Part shown: piece by piece, positions 42,504-53,945 of the stretch
Layout: every line of letters begins with the position of its first letter
Numbering within the stretch: position 1 is the stretch's first letter
NCBI GenBank assembly: GCA_016271365.2
Contig: JADMNL010000028.1
Location: 56,872,001 to 56,936,000, forward strand
Origin: Neoceratodus forsteri
Lineage: Eukaryota > Chordata > Ceratodontiformes > Ceratodontidae
Length of the DNA stretch: 64,000 nucleotides
Direction of reading: 5' to 3'
Program-made: the position numbers and the translations under genes
Notes under the pieces: generated by a model
Database searches by the model: none
Seen by the model: the letters and a program-made list of their open reading frames with translations, nothing else
What the model was told of the DNA's origin: nothing

Positions 42504-44610
42504 GGTAACAGTGGGGGAGCACCTGGGAAACAGTGACCACCAGTCATTGTGGTTTGAAATCACAGAAAGAGCAGAACCAAACCACACAAAAACACGTATC
42601 CTGGATTTTAGGGGGGCAGACTTTGGGAAAATGGGGAGATACTTGAAAGAGGCATTAAGGGGAATGGGACAGGAATCAGGGGTTGAGGAACAGTGGGCAG
42701 TATTTAAAATGGGGATTACAAGAACAACAGAATTATGCATTAAGCAGGTTAGCAAGAGGAAAAGGAAGAGGAGACCATTATGGTTTTCCAAAGAGGTAGC
42801 AAAGAAAGTGAAAGCCAAAAGATTTCATTCAGGCAATACAAAAGACACAGGCAGAAGGTGATAGGGAGAAGTACCAGGAGAAGCAAAGGGAGGCAGGGAG
42901 GTCAGTAAGGGAAGCCAAAGCTCAGACAGAAGAACACATTGCAAAATCAGTGGGTAGAGGGGACAAAACCTTTCACAGGTACATAAGTGAAAAAAGAAAG
43001 ACAAAGGGAGGGATAGTGAGACTGAAGGGGGAGGATGGGGTCTGCGTGGAGGATGACAACAGTAAAGCCGACATATTGAACAGGTATTTCTGCTCAGTCT
43101 TTACTGAGGAAGAGGAGGGTAATGGGTCTGACGGGAGTACAAGGGGTGAGAATGGTGCAGAAATGGACACAAGTCCCTTTACACGAGAAAGGGTCCTGAA
43201 GGAACTGGAAGTAATAAGAGTTGATAAAGCAATGGGGCCAGATGGGGTGCACCCCAGGGTCCTTAAAGAACTAAGAGAGGTAGTGGCTGAACCTCTGGCT
43301 ATCCTGTTTAGCCAATCACTGGAAACAGGGGAGGTACCCAAAGACTGGAGGACAGCAGATGTAGTCCCCTTATACAAAAGTGGGAACAAAGAGGAAGCAG
43401 GGAACTACAGACCAGTCAGCCTCACCTCGGTAGTGGGGAAGATCATGGAAGCACTACTGAAGGAGAGATTGGTGGAACATCTGGTTGTCAATGGACTACA
43501 GGACCCAAGGCAGCATGGTTTCACCAGGGGGAGGTCATGTCAGACCAACCTCGTTGAATTTTTTGACTGGGTGACTAGGGAGGTGGATCAGGGGAAAGCA
43601 GTGGACATGGCCTATCTGGACTTCAGCAAGGCCTTTGACACTGTGCCACATAGAAGACTATTACACAAACTGAGGAATACGGGTGTGGGCAGGACAGTAG
43701 TGTGGTGGGTAGGTAACTGGCTGGGTGGCAGGACACAGAGGGTGGTGGTAAATGGCTGTCCTCCCACAGGGGAAGAGTGACCAGTGGGGTACCACAGGGA
43801 TCAGTGCTGGGACTGGTCCTATTCAACATCTTCATCAGTGACATCATGGGACCTAGAAGGCAGAATTTCACTGTTCGCTGATGACACAAAGCTCTGTAAC
43901 AGAGTAGACACACCAGAGGTGTAGACAGAATGAGAGGACCTGCAGAAACTTGAAGAATGGTCAGGGGTTGGCAGTTGAAATTCAATGCAAAGAAGTGCAA
44001 GATAATGCATATGAGGCACAAAAACCCTGGCACAATATATCAGTTGGGGGTGAGGATTAGCATGCACAACAGGAAAGGGATCTTAGGGTTGTCATCTCTG
44101 ATGACCTCAAGGTGAGGAAACAGTGTGACAAGGTAGCAGGTAAAGCAAATAGGATGATGGGATGTATAGGCAGGGGCATCACCAGCAGGAAAAGGGAGGT
44201 CATAATTCCGCCATACAAGACACTAGTGAGGCCCACCTGGAGTACAGTGTACAGTTCTGGAGACCATACCTACGTAAGGGACATAGACAGGGTAGAGAAG
44301 GTTCAGAGGAGGCAACAAAGATGGTGCATGGATTGCATCACAAGTCCTATGAAGACAGGTTGAAGGAACTGAACATGTACTCCTGGAGGAGAGGAGGAGA
44401 GAGGGGATATGATAGAGACATACAAGTATCTTACAGGGAGGAACAGGGTGCAGGAAAACACTATTTTAAGTGAAAAGATCTTCCAGGACGAGAGGGCATG
44501 GGATGAAGTTGAGGGAGGACGATTCAGAGGAAACATGAGAAAGAATTTCTTCACAGAACAGGTGGTGGACAAGTGGAACACCTGCCAGAGGAAGTGGTGG
44601 GGCTAAAACA
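42504..44610 (+). pseudogene. CR1-A ORF2 continued: RT and C-terminal domain
   Basis: NSDHQSLWFEI, linker, then a 276-codon open stretch (42950-43780): ERVLKELEVIRVDKAMGPDG, VPLYKSGNKEEAGNYRPVSL, QHGFTRGRSCQTNL, MAYLDFSKAFDTVPHRRLL. After a frame change SVLGLVLFNIFISD-like sequence and LFADDTKLCNRVD (about 43875), NAKKCKIMHM, then LVRPTWSTVYSSG / EYSVQFWRPYL in two frames and MIETYKYLTGRN. Both catalytic RT motifs are present. Confidence 0.88.
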
Positions 44611-44785
44611 ATCATGGATTTAAGAATGCATGGGATAGACATAAAGGAATTCTGGAGGTCAGGGGTAAGGGGCAACAGACTTCTAGGAAAACAAACTGAA
44701 CTTACAAGCTCAAATGGGCAGACTGGGTGGGCCATAGGCCCTTATCTGCTGACACTGTCTATGTATCTATGTATCTATGTAACTG

Positions 44786-45010
44786 TGCAACGGAATAAAA
44801 ACAAATCCATTGTGGTACCAAGTGTGGTGGTATCACACTGGTATTCACCACTGTGTTACCACTGGGTGTTGATGGTATCACCGTTGACACAATAGTATGC
44901 AACTGGAATTGGAACAAAACCACTGTGATACCAACAAACAGTGGTATCACAATGGTGCACATTGCTACCACTGTGGTACCAGCAGAGGTGGTGTTATCAG
45001 TAAACTACTA
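44786..45010. repeat. Degenerate TACCAC/GTGGTA repeat, right of CR1-A
   Basis: Variants of GTGGTATCACACTGG and CCACTGTGGTACC occur on both strands about every 30-60 bp, making the tract rich in short palindromes. It is related to 38745-38890. Confidence 0.55.
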
Positions 45011-45021
45011 CTGTCTGCACT

Positions 45022-45070
45022 GTATATATATATATATCGATATATGAATATATGTATACATATATGAAAC
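45022..45070. repeat. (TA)n-rich microsatellite
   Basis: Imperfect TATATA and CATATATG runs. Confidence 0.7.
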
Positions 45071-45344
45071 CCACAATGCTAATACACTGGAAATTGCAAT
45101 GGTAGTACAATAGTAAAGAACAGGTATTACAATGGTATCCCAAAGAAATCTTTGTCAGGGATGTCATGTAGATCAAGATGGCGACCACGCTGGGTCAGCC
45201 ATCAGTTTAGCTTAGTAGCGTGTTCATTTTTAAATGTTTTTTTCTACTACTTTAATTTAGTTGTTTGAGTTTACTTGTTTACTCATTGGCTAAACATCAG
45301 CAGTGGGAGGAATGAAAGTCGAGGCTGGTTTCGTTTTAATTCTT

Positions 45345-45550
45345 GAGGCAGTATAGCGCAGTGGTCTAAGGCTCTGAACTGCAAATCTGGTGACATCCAG
45401 CAGACCAGACCTGGGTTTGAATCCCACAGCTTCCACTTGCATACTGTGTGACCCTGAGCAAGTCACTTAACCTCCTTGTGCTCCCAGGTCGCTCCTGTAA
45501 AAAAGCTTTCAGCTTAGTGTGCTATACCTGGTTAAAAAAAAAAAAAAAAA
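45345..45550 (+). mobile_element. tRNA-derived SINE (copy 2)
   Basis: GCAGTATAGCGCAGTGGTCT holds box A (TAGCGCAGTGG) and GGGTTTGAATCCC is a good box B, about 60 bp downstream. The body has TGTGTGACCCTGAGCAAGTC and ACTTAACCTC, like the core of MIR-type CORE-SINEs. The tail matches the LINE 3' ends noted elsewhere and ends in about 18 A. AATTCT flanks both sides (45339-45344 and about 45550), a likely target duplication. Confidence 0.85.
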
Positions 45551-47059
45551 ATTCTGACTGCTAGTTGTGGCAAAATTGCAATTTACCCAATATTTTCATT
45601 AGTTGGGACTGTTTGTGTTTTCTGGTGCAGGGGTCTATCTGGCACAGCATACAGGAGTCTCAATTACGGCATGTGCATGGCACTGATTTTTTGCACTCTG
45701 TCGAAGTCTGCATCTGGACTTGCCATGGAACTTTATCAGCTTTGGCCATGTTGCTGAGCTATGAGATTTCTGCAGTCTTATGTGCCTACCTGTTCCCGTT
45801 GGTGACTACTTAGTGGGGATGTTCCATCAGCCCTGGGACTCTGCCTGGATGTGGATCATGGATTAAGGATTGCGATGGTGATATTGCGATAAAGTGGATC
45901 AACCTGGAGTTGCCAGATTAGCGGACCTCAGGGATCTTCCAGATCAGGTGAGTGCTCGGGGGTGGCCTGCTGACTAACAGGTGTAGGGTGGTTGGCGGTG
46001 TGGCTGGGGCTACAGACTAGTGGTCAAAGGGCGGTTGGTGTGGTGGTTGTCCTGTGTTGTTTCTTACTCAACTCCAGTGGACCTTGCTGTGGTACAGCTG
46101 AGGCTGGAGCAGGCTGATGACATTTTTGGGGGCTATACTTGGGGCTAAGTTTCCACTTTGTTTTGGCTGCTGGGGGGGGAAGCTGGACGGTACTCTCGCC
46201 GGTAGCCATTGAAAGCTTTTGGGTGGTGGGCTGCTGAAGGATGGTCTCCTCTGTGGCTGACTCTGTGGAGCTGATCCCTAGGATTGCCCATTGAAGAAGA
46301 AGAAATTGTTGTTTGGAGGAAAAGAGAAAAGTACAGGAGAAGAGTGGGACCTTAGTCTCTAAAGCAGAACTTGTAAGAAGACTACAGGGTAGGTTGCCAT
46401 ATTTATTCTAGATTTAAAACTTGACTGGCAGTGAGAGTGCCTTTGAGTCATTATTGCTGGCTAAAACTAGTATTCCTGTGACTGGACAGTGAGAGTATCC
46501 AATATTTAGTAGAACTTGGACATGGGTTAGGGAAAGGAGAGTTCCCACAGCTACTATACTTTTCACCTGGAGTTTGGGAAGACTTTTTAGCCTGGAACAT
46601 TGAACTTATTGCTGTATTTTTCTTATATTTAATTAGGATTTTATTTATTATTATTGTTATTGTTAGTCATGATATTGTTTAATCGGGGGCAGGGAGGTTG
46701 TTGTTTTTATTGCTCAATTTATTTTTTGAGAGGGTTGTGTTACATTATTATTAGTGTGAGTGAACAGCTATTTGTGTGAAATGTGTCTGGGATAGGGACT
46801 TGTAAGGAGCAGCTACTCGGGGGGGAATACCTCTGCGGCCTCTGTCCCTTTGAGCTTTCTGGACTTCCAGCTGCAGCCTACAGGAGGTGAAGAGCCTTAG
46901 GAATAGCTTGTGGGGGGTCTGGAGGTGGTGGTGTTGGCACCCGAGTGGCTGTTGGGGTGTCTTGGATTTGGGTGGTGAGGTCAAGGAGTCACTTTGGGGC
47001 AAAATGCGAACTGGAGAGGGGGTTGCCATGTTTAGTTCCCATACCCAAGGGTTCCATGA

Positions 47060-49815
47060 TGGATTGTGGGCAGTTAGTGGGTTCGGCTGCCCTGCCTCAT
47101 CCTACTCGGGCTGTGTTATGCAGTGCCAAGTCACTGAGGAATAAGACTGCCATAATAGCAGACTAGATATCCTCGGTTGACTGGACTTGCATCACAGAGA
47201 CCTGGAAGGATGAAAATGCCGTCCCAATTTTGGAAGCAGCGGTTCCGGCTGGGTATTCTGTGATACACAACCCTAAGGAGGATCCAGGGGAGGGGGGTAG
47301 CCATTTGTTTTAAATCAGCCTGAATCTCACAGTGCTATGTGTAGGTCATATGCAATCGTTTGAGTGTGTGGCCACCCGAAGGGGTGTAGGGGCAGGTTTC
47401 AGGGTCCTTGTGCTTTATCATCCCCCTGGGGTCAATGGGGATTTTGTTGTTGAGGTCGAGGAGCTCATTGCCTGCCTGGTGCTGGAGTCTTCCAGGTGGT
47501 TAATCCTGGGGGACTTCAATGCTTGAGTCGATGGCAGGCTCTCTGGTTTTGGAAACGATCTCATAGGAAGCATGGGAGCCCTGGATCTGTCACAAAAAGT
47601 AATAACAGCTATGCACTTGGGTGGACACATATTGGATTTGTTTTGTCATTAGGTTTAGACATGACTGACCTCAGTGTTGATCTTGTATTTTGGTCGGATC
47701 ATAGTACCGTGAGGTTCATGCCTAGTGGCACCCCCAGATGGTCCTACTCCTATGGAGATGGTCCAGTACCACCCATTAAGAGGAGTTTCCCCGATGGGAC
47801 TATTGGCAGTGCTGGACCTATCAAGTGTTGGGGCTGCTTGTGCAATTAGAGCAGAGGAAGCAGTGCCAGTCTATAATGGGGAGGTTGCTGCGGCCTTCGA
47901 TTCCGTCGTATCCATTCGTGTCCTTCCCTTGTCTACTTGCCAGAGACCTCCTCGGTTTGATGAGGATCTCCAGAGTTTAAAGACTAAGGGGCGGAGGTTA
48001 GAGGGGTGCTGGAGGAGATCTGGCCTACTAGAGGACAAATTGGCCCTGAGGTTACATTATACCAACTAACAAGGGGGCAATCTCCTGTAAGAAGGTGGGA
48101 TATCTGTCAAGGGAGATTGCTGCAGCAAGAAACAGACCAGCTCAGCTTTTCTGCCCAGTGGACAGGCTATTATATGCTGCCTGTCTCTGTGTTGGGGAAG
48201 CAGATTCAAGCACTAGGTGTGAGGAGCTGTCTGTATTCTTTACCGACAAGGTGTCCTCTATCAGGGATGAGGTCTCCTCGAGTACTTCTCGAAGGGGATG
48301 GATGGTTCACCCTGGAGTGTGTCGAAGCACTCCTCCTACCTGGGATGAGTTTTAGCTGGTTGGGGTGCAGGAGGTGGTGAAAATAATCTTGGAGCTACAG
48401 ACAAATCAGTGTGATCAGGATCCAGGTCCGACCCGACTTTTGGTTGGATGTTTGGACCTGGTTGGGCCTGTGATTGTTGGGATTGTCTGAAGTTCCTTGA
48501 GGAGTGGGGTTTTCTCAATGGCCTTGAAAGAGGCCTTAGTTAGACCCCTCTTGAAGAAACCCTCTCTGTACCCAGACTGCCTCAGCAATTACAGGCTGGT
48601 TTCAAACCACCTATTTTTAAGGAAGGTTATTGAAAAAAGTGGTGGCAGCTCAAGAGACATTTTGCCTCTTTCTCCACCTATGAGCTTTTTCAATCTGGGT
48701 TTCATGCAGGGCATAGTACAGACACTTCCCTGTTGTGGACGTGGACCATGAGGTGCTGTTTGATCACCTGAGGTTTTGGTGTGGCCTGTCTGGTAATGCA
48801 ATCAACTGGTTCAGGTCATACCTGACAGGCAGACTACAGAGGATGACATTGGGGTTAGCATCATGCAACCTGAAGCCTTTTTGCTGTGGAGTACTGCAAG
48901 GTTCGGTCTTGTCCCACTTGTTGTTCATGGTGTATATGCTGCCAGTGGGGGACACTATCAGGTGGTATGGGTTGGGTTTTCACTGCTATGCAGATGATAC
49001 CCAGCTGTACCTGTCCTGTGCACCCAATAGTCCGGGTGTCGACCTCTGTATTTAACAGCTGCCTCAATGAGACCCAGACTTGGATGACTCAAAACTGGCT
49101 AAAACTTGACCCAGACAAGACCGAGGTACTGGTTGTGGATCCAGTTCATTGTGGTGGAGGGCCCTTGTGCTGGGAGGTGTTCCCCTTACTCTTTCTAGAC
49201 AGGTGAAGGATTTGGGCATGATCCTGGATGATGGTTTGGCACTTGATGCTCCGGTGTCGGCTGTCATCAGGAGTGGATTTTACCATCTTAGGAACATTGC
49301 ATGAATCCAAACACTGGCCCTGCCGGAGGATCTGACCACACTGGTGTATGCATTCATCACTTCCAGGCTGGACTATTGTAATGCCCTGTACCTAGGGTTA
49401 TCTGGAGGCAACCTCCACAGGCCGCAACTGGTGCAGAATGTGGCAGCCGGATTACTGCATGGGACAAAATGGTGATCATATCACCCGGTCCTCCGTGGAC
49501 TGCACTGGCTGCTGGTCAGGTGGAGGATTGTTTTCAAGGTAGGGCTCCTGACCTACAAGACCCTACATGAACAGGAAGCTGTCTATCTGCAAGATCTTCT
49601 TGTCCCCTACCATCTGTCCCGGGCACTCCATTCTGCTGGGGGAGGCCTCCTTGGAGTTCCCAGAGTAAGGCTGCAGCATTCTGGGGACAGGGCGTTCTCA
49701 GTGGCGGCACCTACTCTGTGGAACTCCCATCCTGATTATCTTAGGGAGGCCCCTCGGTAGAAGCCTTTAAGAAAGAATTGAAAACATATCTGTTCCAGCA
49801 GGCTTTTAATGACTG
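47060..49815 (+). pseudogene. L2-type ORF2 (endonuclease, RT, C-terminal domain)
   Basis: Blocks in order: SLRNKTAIIAD, DWTCITETWKD (catalytic Glu), VLYHPPG and LILGDFNA (47500), SDHSTVRF (47690), RPLLKKPSLYPDCLSNYRLV (48550), NAINWFRSYLTGRLQ, GVLQGSVLSHLLFMVYM, CYADDTQLYLS (48990), TWMTQNWLKLDPDKTEVLVV, SRLDYCNALYLGLSGG (49370), LRGLHWLLVRWRIVFKVGLL, and RAFSVAAPTLWNS. At least six frame changes. YADD is intact. The DYCNALY and LHWL-x-V blocks place it with L2-like LINEs. Confidence 0.85.
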
Positions 49816-49943
49816 ATATTGGGTTTCAATTGAATGGACAGAATTTAAAGTTTATGATGAATTACTGTTTATTTGTATTTTGCTTTTGTTTTGTATTGTA
49901 GAGTGCCCAGAGTCCATGGAATTGGGCGCTTTATAAATACAAT

Positions 49944-49965
49944 TATCTATCTATCTATCTATCTA

Positions 49966-50004
<39 letters not shown>
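49944..50004 (+). repeat. Compound microsatellite (ATCT)n(GTCT)n
   Basis: About six ATCT units followed by about nine GTCT units and a final ATCT, directly at the 3' end of the L2-type LINE. It probably grew from the element's own tail. Confidence 0.9.
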
Positions 50005-50005
<1 letters not shown>

Positions 50006-50580
50006 GTGTAGTAAGGAGTAAACAGAACTGCAGAATCCACAAATATAGGTAACTGAAGCCATTTACAGACAGCAGTTACTATGAGCTGTCCTGCTATTCA
50101 GTATGATCAGAGAATGACTATGCCTCTGTGTTACAAATGTGGCTGAAGGATGTGTTAGGAGATATTCCAGCCTGGGACTGAGAAAGCCAGGCTTCTTCCT
50201 GTGATGCCAGCATCATGCTGTACACGTCTAAATCCCTTACTGAAGCAGCTGTGAATGTATACATCCCAGAAGCCGGTTTAATAAGCCAAGCAATGTAAAG
50301 TTTAATATACAGAGCACGTTGTCCATGCTCTGTACCACTTGGTGTCTAGAATCATTATATATTATGTGTAGCTTACACAACAGAACTGTGACGTACTTGC
50401 AGCTGTTTCTTGTTTCTTTTGTTGGTTATCTCATATCTGCAGTACATTCAAGAGTCCCAGATACTCCCGAACTGAAATAAGAATGACATACCACATATAC
50501 AGTATGGGCAGTCTGATTATTAGGCTATTCACTGTCATACTGTAAACACTGGCACCACAATATAGTACATGGAGTAATGC
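50005..50580. other. No gene seen
   Basis: About 575 bp with no recognised domain or repeat. Confidence 0.4.
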
Positions 50581-50584
50581 GGTA

Positions 50585-50725
50585 CTGTCATGGTGTGCTG
50601 TCCCTTGCATGAGGGATTAAACCGAGGTCCCTTCTACCCATCTCTGTTGCCATCATTCTGGGCGTCCAGGTAGAAGTATAAGAACCCAAGAAATGGCACT
50701 GAAAGAGTGGTCCAGTTGTGGGGGG
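50585..50725 (+). mobile_element. Old SINE-like fragment (copy 1)
   Basis: GGGATTAAACCGAGGTCCC, then TAGAAGTATAAGAACCCAAG and GGCACTGAAAGAGT, matches (with gaps) the minus strand of 60270-60715. It is a piece of the body without a tRNA head. Confidence 0.55.
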
Positions 50726-50819
50726 TCAGGAGACTGGGATGTGGGTTTTCTGACTCCTAGCAGGATGCTCAGTGGGCAATAATGTCTAGAGGGCCATCTT
50801 GTGGATGGCATGATCCACT

Positions 50820-51035
50820 TCAGGGGTCTAAGTTAAGTTTTGCAGCCACTAGCCAGCAGGATTAATGACTGGGGAAATTCACTAACCCCACAGACTCTTC
50901 CACTAGCCCAGCTAATGTAATTATTGGTTACACTCTCCAGTACAAGTCTGCAGGGCTAGGTAAAGGAAACTCTTTCTAGCCTAACAATATCTACCAGAAT
51001 TTTACTAGAAGGCCAGTGGCAGTTTTTGACCCCCA
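50820..51035. mobile_element. Short hAT-like element (copy 2)
   Basis: Diverged copy of 7186-7406: CAGGGGTCTAAGTTAAGTTT at the left, a middle with GACTGGGGAAATTC, CTCTCCAGTACAAGTCTGCA, ATCTACCAGAATTTTACTAG, and GGCAGTTTTTGACCCCC at the right. Identity to copy 1 is roughly two thirds by eye. Confidence 0.45.
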
Positions 51036-51119
51036 CAATCTCTGCAATGGTTTGCCAGTACTTAAGCAATTTTTTAAAAAGCTTTAATGACTGAAGTGTG
51101 GTCAGTGCTGGGACCACCA

Positions 51120-51790
51120 TTACTGTAAGGGGGAGGGTAAGTCATATGACTTCCAAAAATAACAGCCCTGCCCCCTACCTGGCAGTCACAGCACTGATCA
51201 CCCACCCCTGACAATAACCACACTGTCTCCCCATGCTCGACCATTACAGCACTGATACCCCAACCACAAAAATCACAGTACTGACCCCCGCCATTAACAT
51301 AGCACTGCATCTGAACCTCCCTCAACAGTCATATGAGTCACTGTATACAACCTTCCTGTCACATGTACAACTTCCTGCAAATACTTCAGTCCCACAGAGC
51401 TGCAGAATTGTGCAGAAGCAGACCTCCCAAAAGTCCCAGGAATGACCCTCACTCTGACAGTCACATAAGTGAAACCCTATTCCTGACAGTTACATATCTG
51501 ACCCTCTTCCCAATTATCACAAGACTGTGCCACTGCTTTGACAGTCATAGTGCTGACACCCTCCACCAGTCACAGTAATGACCATGCCTCAAAAGTCATA
51601 GGACTGTACCAGTCAGCCCCAGTCACAGGACTGTTCCACCCACCCCCACCCCTACAGTCACAGGACTGTACCGACACCCCTACACTGTCACAAGACTGTA
51701 ACACCCCCCTTCCTTTATGGTCATGGGATTGTACCCCCCCCCCGCATTCATAGGACTGTACCACTCTCCCCCACACACACACTGACAGGA
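51120..51790 (-). repeat. ~27-30-bp minisatellite, minus-strand orientation
   Basis: CAGTCACAGGACTGTACC and variants recur roughly every 25-35 bp (for example 51593, 51622, 51656, 51686, 51717, 51744). The reverse complement, GGTACAGTCCTGTGACTG, is the monomer of the array at 53945-55385. Open frames here are repeat artefacts. Confidence 0.75.
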
Positions 51791-51794
51791 CTGT

Positions 51795-53423
51795 CTCAGA
51801 GCAACATGGCTTTAGGGCTGGGCATAGCACCGCTACAGCCCTCCTGGAATACACAGGCTTCATCCACAAATCCCTCAATCTTGGCCAGCTAGTCAAGGCT
51901 ATCTATGTTGACCTAACAAAGGCCTTTGACATGGTCAACCATACCCTCCAAGCTGACCAACTCACTGCCATAGACCTTGCCCCTGAGGTGACAACATGGT
52001 TCCACAGCTACCTACACTGCCATTCACAGCAAGTCAGGATAGATACCTTTCTCTCTGACACCAAGCCTGTGTGCTCAGGCATTCCACAGGGGTCAATACT
52101 GGGCCCCCTCCTCTTTAGCCTATTTCTGAATTGCTTCCCCCCAGCCAGTCAGTGCCGTATCCTCCTCTACGTGGATGACACAGTTATCTTTTCTAATGGC
52201 TCTAACCCCACTGCTCTTGAGCAACAGCTAGAACATGACTTCACTAGTGTTGAGTTGTGATTCAAAAATCATAAATCGATAATGAACTTCAAAAAAACAA
52301 AAACCATGTTGTTCACCAGCCTTAAGAACAAGCACAAAAACTACCTGCTATCAAAATGTGATGGGGTGGTGCTCCTCTTGAACGTGTTCATCACTTCAAA
52401 TATCTCAGAATTACTCTTGACAGCTCATTCTCCTATGCTCTCCACATAGACATCACAGCTAAAACAATCAACAAACGCTTAGGGCTACTTTTATCACCGT
52501 AGGCAGACCCTGACCCCTGAAGCCCTCAGCATAGCAGTTCAGACTTCAGTGGATTCCCTAGTGGACGATGGACTGCCAATATATGGCTCTGCCACAGATA
52601 CTGCCCTCTGATGTATCAAAACTGCCCTTAAGAATGCCTGCAGGCTCACCTTAGGGGCACGCTGACTAACCCACACCTGCGATTTCTATGCAAAGGCTCA
52701 CTGGCTAATGCTCTTTGGTCGCTTAAAATATCAATCCTGCCTCCTGGCCAAAAAGATCTGCGTCGGTCAGCTCCTGACTGGGGTCCAACAACTCCTAGTT
52801 CCCAGCACTAATCCCAGGCCCGCCCGAAATTTGGAACTGCAGTCCTTCCTGACTCCAAAATGTTGGACATCTCAAGGACAAAGGTCCTTTGCCAGTCGGG
52901 CACCATTGTGGTTCAGCTCCCTCCATGAGAACATTAGCCTGCCCACTCTGTGGACCTTCTAAAAGAACCATTTAATACAGGCATCTCAATGTATCTACCA
53001 TCGCTAGCACCAAGCAAAGGCATCTCCTATCATCTGCCCATCTGCCAAACAGATCTCTCTCTCTCACACACACACACCCTGCACTTGGGGCTCAACCCCC
53101 CACCCCGTCTCTCCAGCACTTCTATGCTCTAACCCCCTCATGTTGCTGACAACTAACCGGCTCCCTGTTGGGCACAGTTATTCAATCTGTTCCTGTATGT
53201 ATCTGACTGTGTTTACTTATTCTAGTTTTAGTTTTCACTGTATTTTTTGCATTCCTTTGTTTAAAGACCAAATGTACCTAAATGTTCTCATTCTAATTCT
53301 ACTGCCTCGTTTGTCTCAATCCTCTGTATAATCACCTACTTGTTCTAAATGTACTAATGTGGAACCTATATAAAGAGCTCTGAGCTCAAATGGTTAATCC
53401 GAGGTCAGAAATAAATAAATAAA
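51795..53423 (+). mobile_element. 5'-truncated LINE (CR1/L2/Rex1 type)
   Basis: Starts inside an RT: SEQHGFRAGHSTATALLEYT, KAIYVDLTKAFDMVNHT (motif A), SGIPQGSILGPLLFSLFLN, LLYVDDTVIFSNGS (YVDD), then after stops MNFKKTKTMLFTS and, further on, KNACRLTLGA, SFASRAPLWFSSLHENI. The 3' end is (AAAT)n-like at 53409-53423. Related in its motifs to the LINEs at 34470 and 58395. It lies exactly between the two oppositely oriented parts of the minisatellite. Confidence 0.82.
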
Positions 53424-53429
53424 GCGCCA

Positions 53430-53534
53430 AATTAAGAGACTGTTCTGGGTGGGGTGGGGGGTCAGTCCTGACTGTGTGGGGTGGTCTTCAGTGCTGTGAC
53501 TGAGGTGCAGTGTTGTGACTATTAGGGATGGGGA
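53430..53534 (+). repeat. Irregular monomers of the minisatellite
   Basis: CAGTCCTGACTGTGTGGGGT, CAGTGCTGTGACTG and CAGTGTTGTGACTAT, plus-strand orientation, cut at the right by the CR1-C insertion. Confidence 0.65.
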
Positions 53535-53945
53535 TTACTAGAGCAATGGAAGGAGAGGGGTGATATGATCAAAACATATAAACATCTTAAGGGCATTAAC
53601 AAGGTGAAAGAGGCTAACATGTTTCAATATAAGAAAAATAGGACAAGAGGACACAGCATGAGATTAGAGGGAGGCCGATTAAGGGGAGAATGTGAGAAAG
53701 TTCTTTTTCATGGAAAGGGTGGTGGATGCATGGAATGGCCTACCTCATGAAGTGGTGATATTAATACAGTGCAGGGCTTCAAACAGGCATGGAATAGGCA
53801 TAAAGGAGCCATTAAGATGAATATGACTAGATATGCTAGTGACAGAGTACAGGCTTATGACACATTCAAAAGGTAGAAAAAGAAATGGGCAGACTGGATG
53901 GGCCTTGCGGTCCTTATCTGCCATCAACTTCTATGTTTCTATGTT
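53535..53945 (+). mobile_element. CR1-C, 3' fragment
   Basis: Encodes MIKTYKHLKGINKVKEANMF, RTRGHSMRLEGGRLRGECEK in shifted frames, the very C-terminus of CR1 ORF2, and ends with GGGCAGACTGGATGGGCC, CTTATCTGCCATCAACTTCT and ATGTTTCTATGTTA. Same subfamily as CR1-B. It interrupts the minisatellite, so it arrived after the array began. Confidence 0.9.

Larger units (their letters stand above)
38890..44785 (+). mobile_element. CR1-A, CR1 LINE interrupted by CR1-B
   Basis: Contains the esterase-like end of ORF1, most of ORF2 (endonuclease, RT, C-terminal domain) and a 3' end finishing in repeats of TATGTATC near 44758-44785. That octamer-repeat tail is characteristic of CR1. It is 5' truncated in ORF1. 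CR1-B sits at 40092-42503 on the opposite strand. Confidence 0.9.
45170..49943 (+). mobile_element. L2-type LINE carrying a SINE
   Basis: ORF2 with endonuclease, RT and C-terminal domain, followed by a 3' end GGCGCTTTATAAATACAATT and a microsatellite, which is the L2 pattern. The 5' limit is uncertain: CAAGATGGCGACCACG at about 45174 looks like the start of a LINE 5' UTR, and the sequence 45560-47050 has no other explanation. ORF1 is not recognised. Confidence 0.75.

Noticed and set aside
45345..45550. A functional tRNA gene
   Set aside because: A and B boxes are present but the acceptor and anticodon stems do not pair, and the unit ends in a LINE-like tail and A-run with a target duplication.
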